Shown one piece after another: positions 1 through 6,012 of a stretch of 6,012 nucleotides of DNA; position 1 is the first letter of the stretch, and each line of letters begins with the position of its first letter. Source of the stretch: Pseudomonadota bacterium (GTDB taxonomy: Bacteria > Pseudomonadota > Gammaproteobacteria > Xanthomonadales > Xanthomonadaceae); NCBI GenBank assembly GCA_023453655.1, contig JAEXTE010000094.1, positions 1 through 6,012 on the forward strand. The letters run 5' to 3'. The notes under the pieces are model-generated. The model searched no databases. It saw only the letters and a list, made by a program, of their open reading frames with translations, and had not been told where the DNA came from. A program made the position numbers and the translations under genes.

Positions 1-64
1 TTGAGCGGGACGGGATTGGCCAACGAGGGCCGCGGCGCCGCGCGGGCAGCGCCAGGCGTTCGCC
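1..64. other. Flank downstream of bamE, no gene recognised
   Basis: This short stretch follows the bamE stop codon. An open frame runs rightward from the TTG at position 1 but overlaps bamE antisense and its translation is arginine/alanine-rich without recognisable motifs, so I do not call it. The only structure seen is a perfect 12-bp palindrome, CGCGGCGCCGCG, at 31-42. It could help end bamE transcription, but it has no loop and no T-tract, so that is a guess. Confidence 0.3.
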
Positions 65-460
65 TCAGCGGCGGCGCTGGTTGCCCTTTTCCTTGGGCAG
101 GTTGCCGAAGCGGCGCATGCGCTCGGACAGCTCCTTGTCCTGCTCGGCGAAGTACTCGCCGTCCCAGCGTGCCAGCGCGTCGTTCTCGAACCACAGCGTG
201 AGGTTCTTGACCTCGGTCGTGCCGCGGCGGTTGACGCGTTCGGTGGCGGTGTAGTCCCAGCGCTGGTGGTGGAACGGATCGGCGATCGACGGCGTGCCGA
301 GCAGGGTCAGGACCTGCTGCTTGCCCATGCCCACCTGCAGCTGCTCGACCGCGGACTGTTCGATCAGGTTGCCCTGGTAGATCGGCTGCTTGTAGAGGAT
401 GCCGCAGCCGGCGGTGCCGAGGGCGACCAGGACGACGAACAGGAGGCGGGGAATGCGCAT
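65..460 (-). CDS. bamE: Outer membrane protein assembly factor BamE (SmpA/OmlA lipoprotein)
   Basis: This 131-residue lipoprotein belongs to the BamABCDE complex, which folds beta-barrel proteins into the outer membrane. The N-terminus is a lipoprotein signal: basic start (MRIPR), hydrophobic core and a T-A-G-C lipobox with the lipidated Cys at residue 19. E. coli BamE has the same TAGC, so Thr at -3 is normal here. Family motifs follow in order: QGN (29-31), VGM (43-45), LGTP (54-57), DPF (61-63) and an aromatic RWDY (67-70), then a charged C-terminal tail ending in three arginines. The frame stays open far upstream, but the ATG at 460 puts the signal peptide at the N-terminus; everything before it overlaps fur. 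No good Shine-Dalgarno precedes this ATG. The gene is divergent from fur, the arrangement known for omlA-fur in Pseudomonas and xanthomonads. Identification is firm. Confidence 0.95.
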   Translation of the reverse strand: MRIPRLLFVVLVALGTAGCGILYKQPIYQGNLIEQSAVEQLQVGMGKQQVLTLLGTPSIADPFHHQRWDYTATERVNRRGTTEVKNLTLWFENDALARWDGEYFAEQDKELSERMRRFGNLPKEKGNQRRR

Positions 461-498
461 GGAATCGGGTGCCTGCGGACCGGGCGATGGATGGCGCG

Positions 499-504
499 AT
501 GATA
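499..504 (-). promoter_or_regulatory. Candidate -10 element for bamE (TATCAT)
   Basis: Read on the minus strand this is TATCAT, 5 of 6 matches to TATAAT, in an otherwise GC-rich gap. It would start transcription near 492 and give a leader of about 32 nt before the bamE ATG. No convincing -35 is seen at 16-18 nt, so the assignment rests on the hexamer and its position. Confidence 0.4.
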
Positions 505-508
505 CACT
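500..508 (+). promoter_or_regulatory. Candidate extended -10 element for fur (TG-A-TACACT)
   Basis: The plus strand reads TGATACACT: a TG dinucleotide one base before TACACT (4 of 6 to TATAAT), the form of an extended -10, which can function without a good -35. Transcription would start near 515 and leave about 57 nt before the fur ATG. It overlaps the bamE -10 candidate base for base, so the two promoters would compete or be co-regulated. No clear 19-bp Fur box is present. Confidence 0.35.
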
Positions 509-562
509 CACCGGCGCACCGAGGCCGGCGTCCAAGCAGCTGGCGCTAAATCGGCTGTGAAC

Positions 563-567
563 GGAGG
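563..567 (+). promoter_or_regulatory. Ribosome binding site of fur (GGAGG)
   Basis: GGAGG lies 4 nt before the ATG at 572. It decides the start: the in-frame GTG at 557 lies upstream of this site and would add five residues (MNGGS) not seen in Pseudomonas Fur. Confidence 0.75.
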
Positions 568-571
568 CTCC

Positions 572-976
572 ATGGAATCGACTGAACTGCGCAAGGCCGG
601 GTTGAAGGTGACCCATCCGCGGATGCGCATCCTGCAGCTGCTCGAGCAGAAGAATCCGCGCCAGCACATGACCGCGGAGGACATCTACCGCCAGTTGCTC
701 GAACAGGGCGACGAGATCGGCCTGGCCACGGTCTACCGGGTGCTGACCCAGTTCGAGGCCGCGGGCCTGGTGACCAAGCACAACTTCGAGGGCGGGCACG
801 CGCTGTACGAGCTCGACCGCGGCGACCACCACTACCACATGGTCGACATGAGCAGCGGGCTGATCACCGAGTTCGAGAGCCCGGAGATCGTGGAACTGCT
901 CAACAAGATCGCCGGCGAGCACGGTTACGTCCTCGACGAGCACTCGCTGGTGCTCTACGTGCGCCGCAAGCGCTGA
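572..976 (+). CDS. fur: Ferric uptake regulator Fur
   Basis: Fur is a cytoplasmic dimeric repressor that binds operators of iron-uptake genes when loaded with Fe(II). The protein has 134 residues, as in Pseudomonas aeruginosa, and from about residue 14 it aligns with that protein as I recall it without gaps. The N-terminal winged helix includes LKVTHPR (11-17) and the recognition-helix block GLATVYRVLTQFEAAGLV (50-67); the C-terminal dimerisation half ends in HSLVLYVRRKR. Metal ligands of site 2 in the P. aeruginosa structure are kept (His32, Glu80, His89, Glu100). At site 1, His86 and His124 are kept, but Asp88 is Tyr (TAC at 833-835) and Glu107 is Val (GTG at 890-892), although Glu108 is next door. 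The CxxC zinc motif of E. coli Fur is absent; P. aeruginosa Fur also lacks the pair. The gene is divergent from bamE and convergent with a kinase-like gene 15 nt away. Family assignment is firm; the effect of the substitutions is unknown. Confidence 0.96.
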   Translation: MESTELRKAGLKVTHPRMRILQLLEQKNPRQHMTAEDIYRQLLEQGDEIGLATVYRVLTQFEAAGLVTKHNFEGGHALYELDRGDHHYHMVDMSSGLITEFESPEIVELLNKIAGEHGYVLDEHSLVLYVRRKR

Positions 977-982
977 CCGGCC

Positions 983-1005
983 GCGCCTCGCCTAGGCGTT
1001 GGCGC
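983..1005. terminator. Possible shared hairpin between the convergent fur and kinase-like genes
   Basis: Outer arms GCGCC (983-987) and GGCGC (1001-1005) enclose a perfect 10-bp palindrome, CGCCTAGGCG (989-998), whose centre is the stop codon of the minus-strand gene. It sits 6 nt past the fur stop codon. It could act as a two-way terminator, but neither side has a T-tract, so Rho-dependent ending is equally likely. Confidence 0.3.
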
Positions 1006-1777
1006 CGCGACCCGTCGGCGGGCGCACGCAGGGAAGCTCCAGCACCAGTTCTACATGCTCCCCGTCGCTGGCGTGGCCGTGCAGGCGGCCGCCATGCGCG
1101 GCCGCGATCGCACCGGCGATGACCAGGCCGAAGCCGAGGGTGTCGTCAGGCGGATCGGGGTGCGGCGCCGCGAGCAGCAGGTCGCCCAGTTCGTCGGACG
1201 CCTCGGGGCAGGCCACCGTGCAGCGCATGCGCAGGCGCCCGCGGCCCGAATCCAGCCGCGCCGCGACCGGGGCCGGCGCGCCACGGGCCAGCCGCATGCC
1301 CAGCAACAGCTGGAACATCTGCGCAATGCGAAGGATGTCGCCCTCGAGCAGGACGCCATGGGCGCTCGCGTCCAGTTCGACCCGGGGCGGGGTGGGCAGG
1401 CTGCCCGCCAGGTCGGCCACCAGCGACTCGACCTCGACCCGTTCGCGCCGGGTCACCAGCCGACCGGCCTCGGCACGGCCGAAGTCGCTGACCTCACCGA
1501 TCATCTGGCTCAGGCGGCGGATCTGCTGTTCCAGCAGGTCGAGCAGTTCGTCGCGCTGCGCGGCGTCGATCTCCGGATCGCGCAGCAGGTACGTGGCGGT
1601 CTGCATCGGCGCCAGCGGTCCGCGCAGGTCATGCGCCACGCGGTCGACCCAGGTATTGCGCAGCGACGGGCTCAGGTGGGCGGCGACAGTCGTGCGGCTC
1701 GGCGGCGGCACGCCGGCGAGTGCACCGGACGGACGGCGCCCAGCGTGGGTGGAGGCAGGGGGGAAGCGGCTGGCCAT
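992..1777 (-). CDS. Soluble histidine-kinase-like protein with degenerate ATPase domain
   Basis: The 261-residue protein has no membrane segment and no sensor, PAS, HAMP or receiver domain. A low-complexity N-terminus (1-40, rich in Pro, Arg, Ala) leads into a HisKA-type helical hairpin: H-box VAHDLRGPLAPM with the phospho-acceptor candidate His49, and a second helix ending IGEVSDFGRAEAGRL (93-107). The HATPase_c part is eroded. The N-box region (147-166) keeps Asp147, Arg150 and Gln153, but the catalytic Asn position is Gly160. The DxGxG G1 box is not recognisable between 186 and 212. A G2-like segment, LGFGLVIAGAIAAAHGGRL (214-232), remains. Autophosphorylation from ATP is therefore doubtful; it may be a phosphotransfer or scaffold protein. 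No Shine-Dalgarno precedes the ATG at 1777. The nearest upstream in-frame stop is at 1850-1852, with no other ATG, GTG or TTG between; an in-frame GTG at 1711 is a shorter option. It follows recN on the same strand after 141 nt and converges with fur. No cognate response regulator is in the window. Confidence 0.75.
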   Translation of the reverse strand: MASRFPPASTHAGRRPSGALAGVPPPSRTTVAAHLSPSLRNTWVDRVAHDLRGPLAPMQTATYLLRDPEIDAAQRDELLDLLEQQIRRLSQMIGEVSDFGRAEAGRLVTRRERVEVESLVADLAGSLPTPPRVELDASAHGVLLEGDILRIAQMFQLLLGMRLARGAPAPVAARLDSGRGRLRMRCTVACPEASDELGDLLLAAPHPDPPDDTLGFGLVIAGAIAAAHGGRLHGHASDGEHVELVLELPCVRPPTGRGANA

Positions 1778-1883
1778 ACTGCGGGGGAGGGGGCGTCTTT
1801 CAGGGCGCGACGATACGCCTGTGCTCCGCCGGAACGGCTCACCCCGCCGTCACGCGGCGCGACGCACCGCCAGGCACGCGCCC

Positions 1884-1900
1884 GCCCGGGTTGTCCGGGC
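1884..1900 (-). terminator. Possible recN transcript-end hairpin
   Basis: On the minus strand a 6-bp perfect stem, GCCCGG / CCGGGC, encloses the 5-nt loop ACAAC, beginning 18 nt past the recN stop. No T-run follows, so it is a weak intrinsic-terminator candidate. If it does not stop RNA polymerase, the kinase-like gene could be read from recN. Confidence 0.35.
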
Positions 1901-1918
1901 CCTGGCCTGCGCTGATCG

Positions 1919-3589
1919 TCAGTCGACGGTGCTGGCCAGCAGCCGCTTCGCCGCCGCGCGCGCTTCCTTCGACACCTCGACGCCGCCCAGCATGCGCGCC
2001 AGCTCTTCCTGGCGCTCCTTCGCGTCGAGCGGGCGCACGGCCGAGCGGGTCTGGCCGTCACGGTCGGCCTTGCTGACCAGGTAGTGGGCATGGCCTTGCG
2101 CGGCCACCTGCGGCAGGTGGGTCACGCACAGGACCTGGCAGCGCGCGCCCAGCGCCCGGAGCTTCTGGCCGACGATCTCGGCAACCGCGCCGCCGATGCC
2201 CGAATCGACTTCGTCGAAGACCATGGTCGGCACCGTGTCCGACCCCAGCGCCGCCACCTCGATGGCCAGCGACACGCGCGACAGTTCGCCGCCCGAGGCC
2301 ACCCGGCGCAGCGGGCGGGGGGGCTGGCCGGCGTTGGCCGAGACCAGGAATTCCGCGCGCTCGCCGCCCTGCGGGTCGGGCCGGCCGGCGTCGACCGGCT
2401 CCAGCGCCACCTCGAACACGCCGCCGCCCATGCCCAGCTCGGCGATCAGGGCGGTGGTGGCGGCCGACAGCCGCGCCGCCGCATCGGCCCGGGCCTGGCC
2501 GAGCGCATCGGCGGCCTTGCGCCAGCGCGCGGCCGATGCGTCGATCTCGCCCTGCAGGCCGGCCAGGCGCGTGCCGGCATCGCGCAGGGCCTCGAGTTCG
2601 GCGGCGAACCCGGCCTGGCATGCGGCCAGTTCCGCCGGCGCGACGCGGTGCTTGCGCGACAGCTCGTGCAGCCGCGCCAGGGTCGCGTCCAGCGCCTCGA
2701 ACTGGGCCGGGTCGATCTCGAGTTCCTCGCGCACGCGCTGCAGCAGCAGGCTGGCCTCGTCGAGCTGGATCGCGGCCGAATCGAGCATCGCGTCGACTTC
2801 GCCCAGGCGCGGCTCGTGCGCGAGTTCGCGCGACAGGCCGCCGCGCAACTGCTGCAGGCGACGCACCAGCGACGGGCCGTCGTCGCCGGCCAGGCCGTTC
2901 AGGGCCTCGTCGCAGGCCGCGATCAGGCCGGCTGCGTGCGCCTGGCGGCGATGGCCGGCGACCAGGGCGTCGATCGCCTCCGGGCGCAGGTCCTCGCGCT
3001 CGAGCTCGGCCAGCTGGTGGGTCAGCCAGTCGATGCGCTCGGACACGTCGCCGGTCCGCGACAGCGCGTCGCGCTCGCGCAGCAGCGTGGTCCAGTCCGC
3101 GGCGGCCTCGCGCACCGCCGCCAGCTGCGGCTCGTGCCGGCCGAAGGCGTCGAGCAGGGCGAGCTGGCTGGACTTTTCCAGCAGCGCCTGGTGCTCGTGC
3201 TGGCCATGGATCTCGACCAGCAGGCCAGCCAGCTGCGCCAGCTGGGCGAGGGTGGCTGGGCGCCCGTTGATCCAGGCCCGCGAGCCACCGTCCGCGCGCA
3301 GGGTGCGGCGCAGGGTGCAGGCGCCGCCGTCGTCGAACTCCTGCTCGCGCAGCCATTCCAGCGCGGCCGGCACCGCGGACGGGTCGAACTCGGCGTGCAG
3401 CTCGGCGCGCTGGGCGCCATGGCGGACCATGCCGGCGTCGGCGCGCAGCCCGGACAGGAAGCCCAGGGCATCGACCAGCAGCGACTTGCCGGCGCCGGTC
3501 TCGCCGGAAATCACGGTCATGCCCGGCCCGAACTCGAGTTCGGATTGCGGGACCACGGCGAAGTCGCGGAGGGTCAGGCGCTTGAGCAT
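1919..3589 (-). CDS. recN: DNA repair protein RecN
   Basis: RecN is an SMC-like ATPase that acts with RecA in double-strand break repair in the cytoplasm. The 556-residue length fits the family (E. coli RecN is about 553). The N-terminal ATPase half carries the Walker A motif GETGAGKS (29-36), SRAWING (103-109) and EIHGQHEHQ (126-134). A long Leu/Arg/Glu-rich helical region (about 150-400) would form the coiled-coil arm. The C-terminal half has the ABC signature SGGELSR (432-438), Walker B TMVFDEVDSGIGG (455-467, Asp459/Glu460) and the H-loop VTHLPQ (His491). The frame stays open upstream, but MLKRLTLRDFAVV beginning at 3589 is the usual family start. No Shine-Dalgarno precedes it; a -10-like TACAAT lies only 7 nt upstream, suggesting a leaderless mRNA. 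No E. coli-type LexA box was seen in the 192 nt shared with hrcA. Identification is firm. Confidence 0.97.
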   Translation of the reverse strand: MLKRLTLRDFAVVPQSELEFGPGMTVISGETGAGKSLLVDALGFLSGLRADAGMVRHGAQRAELHAEFDPSAVPAALEWLREQEFDDGGACTLRRTLRADGGSRAWINGRPATLAQLAQLAGLLVEIHGQHEHQALLEKSSQLALLDAFGRHEPQLAAVREAAADWTTLLRERDALSRTGDVSERIDWLTHQLAELEREDLRPEAIDALVAGHRRQAHAAGLIAACDEALNGLAGDDGPSLVRRLQQLRGGLSRELAHEPRLGEVDAMLDSAAIQLDEASLLLQRVREELEIDPAQFEALDATLARLHELSRKHRVAPAELAACQAGFAAELEALRDAGTRLAGLQGEIDASAARWRKAADALGQARADAAARLSAATTALIAELGMGGGVFEVALEPVDAGRPDPQGGERAEFLVSANAGQPPRPLRRVASGGELSRVSLAIEVAALGSDTVPTMVFDEVDSGIGGAVAEIVGQKLRALGARCQVLCVTHLPQVAAQGHAHYLVSKADRDGQTRSAVRPLDAKERQEELARMLGGVEVSKEARAAAKRLLASTVD

Positions 3590-3596
3590 GGGCGCG

Positions 3597-3602
3597 ATTG
3601 TA
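3597..3602 (-). promoter_or_regulatory. Candidate -10 element for recN (TACAAT)
   Basis: The minus strand reads TACAAT (5 of 6 to TATAAT). Seven bases separate it from the recN ATG, so a normal start site would fall on or next to the A of the ATG. The -35 position (TCGGCT, 17-nt spacer) matches TTGACA at only 3 of 6. The region between the hexamer and the ATG holds no ribosome binding site. Confidence 0.5.
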
Positions 3603-3677
3603 GTGCGCGCGTTCGCAGCAGCCGAGACGCAAGCAGGGCCGATCGCATCTCCGCGACGTCTCCCCGAGGCCGGGCGG

Positions 3678-3719
3678 CGGGTACCGCGGCCCGGCCGGTC
3701 CAGGCCGCCGATGTACCCG
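3678..3719. repeat. Nested inverted repeat in the recN-hrcA intergenic region
   Basis: Two pairs of perfect inverted arms are nested: an outer 7-bp pair, CGGGTAC (3678-3684) and GTACCCG (3713-3719), and an inner 6-bp pair, GCGGCC (3686-3691) and GGCCGC (3703-3708), around an 11-nt centre. It lies upstream of both candidate promoters, about 75 nt from the recN -10 and 27 nt from the hrcA -35. It could be an operator or a cruciform-forming site; the GC-rich background makes chance inner arms fairly likely, but the outer GGTAC-containing pair less so. Confidence 0.45.
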
Positions 3720-3728
3720 GGAAGGGCC

Positions 3729-3742
3729 GGGGCAGGCGCCCC
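3729..3742. repeat. Short inverted repeat just upstream of the hrcA -35
   Basis: GGGGC (3729-3733) and GCCCC (3738-3742) flank the 4-nt loop AGGC. The repeat ends 3 nt before the CTTGCGG of the hrcA promoter, a position where a regulator could act. It is not CIRCE and does not resemble a known operator. Confidence 0.35.
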
Positions 3743-3745
3743 GTG

Positions 3746-3775
3746 CTTGCGGCCTCCCCGTCGCGGCGATCTAAT
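3746..3775 (+). promoter_or_regulatory. Candidate hrcA promoter (TTGCGG-N17-TCTAAT), possibly leaderless
   Basis: TTGCGG (3747-3752) and TCTAAT (3770-3775, 5 of 6 to TATAAT) are separated by exactly 17 nt, a sigma-70 layout. The same DNA can be read as a poor sigma-32 site: CTTGCG (3746-3751), 13 nt, then GGCGATCTA, which keeps the AT-n-TA end of CCCCATnTA. Transcription would begin about 7 nt past the -10, that is at or next to the hrcA ATG at 3782. Confidence 0.5.
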
Positions 3776-3781
3776 CGGGCC

Positions 3782-4840
3782 ATGGCCGCTCCACCGCCCG
3801 GCAGCACCCTCGACCCGCGCGCACGCCAGCTGCTGCGCACCCTGATCGCGCGCCACATCCGCGACGGCGAGCCGGTGGGATCGCAGACGCTGGCCCGCCA
3901 TGCCGGCCTGGACGTCAGCGCGGCCACCATCCGCAACATCCTCGCCGACCTTGAGGAGCAGGGCCTGCTGGCCGCGCCCCACACCTCGGCCGGGCGGGTG
4001 CCGACGGCGCAGGGCTACCGGGTATTCGTCGACTCCCTGCTGCAGGTGCAGCCGCTTTCCGGCGGCGAGCTGTCGCGCCTGCGCGGCGAGCTGTCCGCCG
4101 GCGGCGGCACCCAGTCGCTGCTGGGCAGCGCGTCGGAACTGGTGTCGGCGATGACCCGTTTCGTCGGCGTGGTCTCGGTGCCGCGGCGCGAGCAGTTCGC
4201 CTTCCGCCACATCGACTTCGTACCGCTGGGCGGGCAGCGGGTGATGGCGATCCTCGTATTCGCCGACCACGACGTGCAGAACCGGATCATCCAGACCCGG
4301 CGCCCGTTCGAGGCCGGTGAGCTGGAGCGGGTGGCCAACTACCTGAACGCGCACTTCGCCGGCCGCCCGGTGGCCGAGATCCGCAGCGCGCTGCTGCGCG
4401 AACTGCAGGCCGCCCGCGACGAAATGGAGGCGCTGCTGTCCAACACCGTCGAGCTGGCCGAACAGGCCCTGACCCCGGTCGACGACGAGGACATGGTGGT
4501 GGCCGGCCAGACCCGGCTGATCGGGGTGCAGGACCTGTCCGACCTCGACCGGTTGCGCGAGCTGTTCGAGGCCTTCGCCCGCAAGCGCGAGATCCTGCAG
4601 CTGCTCGAGCGCACCATCAGCGCCCCGGGCGTGCGGATCTTCATCGGCGAGGAGACCGGCCTGGCGCCGCTGGAGGGAGTCTCCCTGGTCACCGCCCCGT
4701 ACGCCGCGGGCGGCAAGGTGCTGGGGGTGCTGGGGGTGATCGGCCCGACCCGGATGGCCTACGACCGCGTCATCCCGGTGGTCCAGGCGACGGCCGACCT
4801 GCTTGGCGCCGCCTTGAATCCGGACCTGCCGGCCCCATAG
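3782..4840 (+). CDS. hrcA: Heat-inducible transcription repressor HrcA
   Basis: HrcA represses chaperone genes by binding the CIRCE operator as a dimer; folding assistance by GroEL links its activity to the load of unfolded protein. The 352-residue length is typical. The N-terminal winged helix spans about 10-90: LDPRARQLLRTLI (10-22), DGEPVGSQTLA (28-38), the recognition segment SAATIRNILADLEEQGLL (46-63) and the wing HTSAGRVPT (67-75), followed by the family's GYRVFVD. The rest is the GAF-like and inserted dimerisation region, ending in a conserved core around residues 280-345 with ISAPGVRIFIGEETG and VLGVIGPTRMAYDRVIPVV. The ATG at 3782 has no Shine-Dalgarno and a -10-like hexamer only 6 nt before it. 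The last codons overlap a sigma-32 promoter for grpE, and the stop codon sits in the loop of a strong hairpin. grpE starts 44 nt downstream. Identification is firm. Confidence 0.97.
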   Translation: MAAPPPGSTLDPRARQLLRTLIARHIRDGEPVGSQTLARHAGLDVSAATIRNILADLEEQGLLAAPHTSAGRVPTAQGYRVFVDSLLQVQPLSGGELSRLRGELSAGGGTQSLLGSASELVSAMTRFVGVVSVPRREQFAFRHIDFVPLGGQRVMAILVFADHDVQNRIIQTRRPFEAGELERVANYLNAHFAGRPVAEIRSALLRELQAARDEMEALLSNTVELAEQALTPVDDEDMVVAGQTRLIGVQDLSDLDRLRELFEAFARKREILQLLERTISAPGVRIFIGEETGLAPLEGVSLVTAPYAAGGKVLGVLGVIGPTRMAYDRVIPVVQATADLLGAALNPDLPAP

Positions 4841-4841
4841 C
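4813..4841 (+). promoter_or_regulatory. Sigma-32 (RpoH)-type promoter of grpE
   Basis: CTTGAA (4813-4818) is a perfect -35 for the heat-shock sigma factor. After 14 nt comes CCCCATAGC (4833-4841), which matches CCCCATnTA through the first seven positions. E. coli dnaK P1, as I remember it, has the same 14-nt spacing. Transcription would start near 4848 and give grpE a leader of about 37 nt. The elements lie within the last codons and stop of hrcA, so grpE-dnaK could be induced by heat independently of the hrcA promoter. Confidence 0.7.
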
Positions 4842-4853
4842 TGCGGGGCCGGC
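4828..4853 (+). repeat. Strong hairpin straddling the hrcA stop codon
   Basis: GCCGGCCCC (4828-4836) and GGGGCCGGC (4845-4853) form a perfect 9-bp all-GC stem with an 8-nt loop that contains the hrcA TAG. A U-G pair and a C-G pair can extend it. No T-tract follows, so simple intrinsic termination is unlikely; it may reduce readthrough into grpE, protect the 3' end of hrcA mRNA or mark a processing site. It also overlaps the -10 of the grpE sigma-32 promoter. Confidence 0.6.
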
Positions 4854-4884
4854 GGCCAGCGACCGCCTCCAACAACCCCAGGAC

Positions 4885-6012
<1,128 letters not shown>

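Noticed and set aside
493..511. Fur box for fur autoregulation around the GATGATACA segment
   Set aside because: Only one GAT-AT-like hexamer is recognisable; the three-hexamer or 19-bp palindromic pattern is absent.
461..943. N-terminal extension of bamE to an upstream start at 943
   Set aside because: It would bury the lipoprotein signal peptide 161 residues into the protein and overlap nearly all of fur on the other strand.
1055..1915. A 286-codon plus-strand open frame over the kinase-like gene
   Set aside because: The minus strand encodes an H-box and HisKA helices here; the plus-strand translation is low-complexity and shows no known domain.
3603..3660. LexA operator upstream of recN
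   Set aside because: recN is SOS-controlled in E. coli, but no CTGT-N8-ACAG site and no obvious xanthomonad-type box with TTAG/TACTA was visible, so no site is claimed.
3590..4354. N-terminal extension of recN to 4354
   Set aside because: The extension covers the intergenic region and hrcA antisense; RecN begins with MLKRLTLRDF and its length already fits the family.
2084..4840. A 918-codon plus-strand open frame running antisense through recN into hrcA
   Set aside because: Only the last 352 codons (hrcA) show a protein family. The part over recN is Arg/Gln/Ala-rich translation of the antisense strand; such open frames are common at this G+C because stop codons are rare.

Overview
The window looks like a chromosomal segment of a GC-rich gammaproteobacterium, most likely of the Xanthomonadaceae (Lysobacter/Luteimonas/Xanthomonas relatives). 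The reasons are the very high G+C, the order bamE | fur | recN | hrcA-grpE-dnaK, and proteins that resemble xanthomonad and pseudomonad versions (a 134-residue Fur, a 168-residue GrpE). The genus cannot be fixed from the sequence alone. No mobile element, CRISPR array, rRNA or tRNA gene was seen.

Layout from left to right. bamE (minus; outer-membrane lipoprotein of the BAM complex) and fur (plus; iron regulator) are divergent, with a 111-nt region between them where the candidate -10 elements of the two genes overlap. fur runs convergently, with a 15-nt gap, into a minus-strand gene for a small soluble histidine-kinase-like protein whose ATP-binding domain is degenerate. Upstream of that gene on the same strand lies recN (SMC-like recombinational repair ATPase). 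recN is divergent from hrcA (plus; heat-shock repressor), and the 192-nt region between them is rich in inverted repeats. hrcA, grpE and dnaK follow in one direction. dnaK is cut by the window end after 171 full codons; dnaJ would be expected next.

How the genes work together. HrcA, GrpE and DnaK form the classical heat-shock cluster: HrcA is a repressor, GrpE is the nucleotide exchange factor of DnaK, and DnaK is the Hsp70 chaperone. The strongest regulatory signals are two sigma-32 (RpoH)-type promoters with the same geometry, CTTGAA-N14-CCCCA, one in front of grpE (inside the 3' end of hrcA) and one in front of dnaK. Each is embedded in a strong inverted repeat. No HrcA operator (CIRCE) was found. 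recN and hrcA each have a -10-like hexamer 6-7 nt before the ATG and no Shine-Dalgarno, which suggests leaderless mRNAs. The least ordinary coding content is the kinase-like gene between fur and recN, and a Fur with two substituted residues at one of its metal sites. Nothing here amounts to a clearly new multi-gene system.
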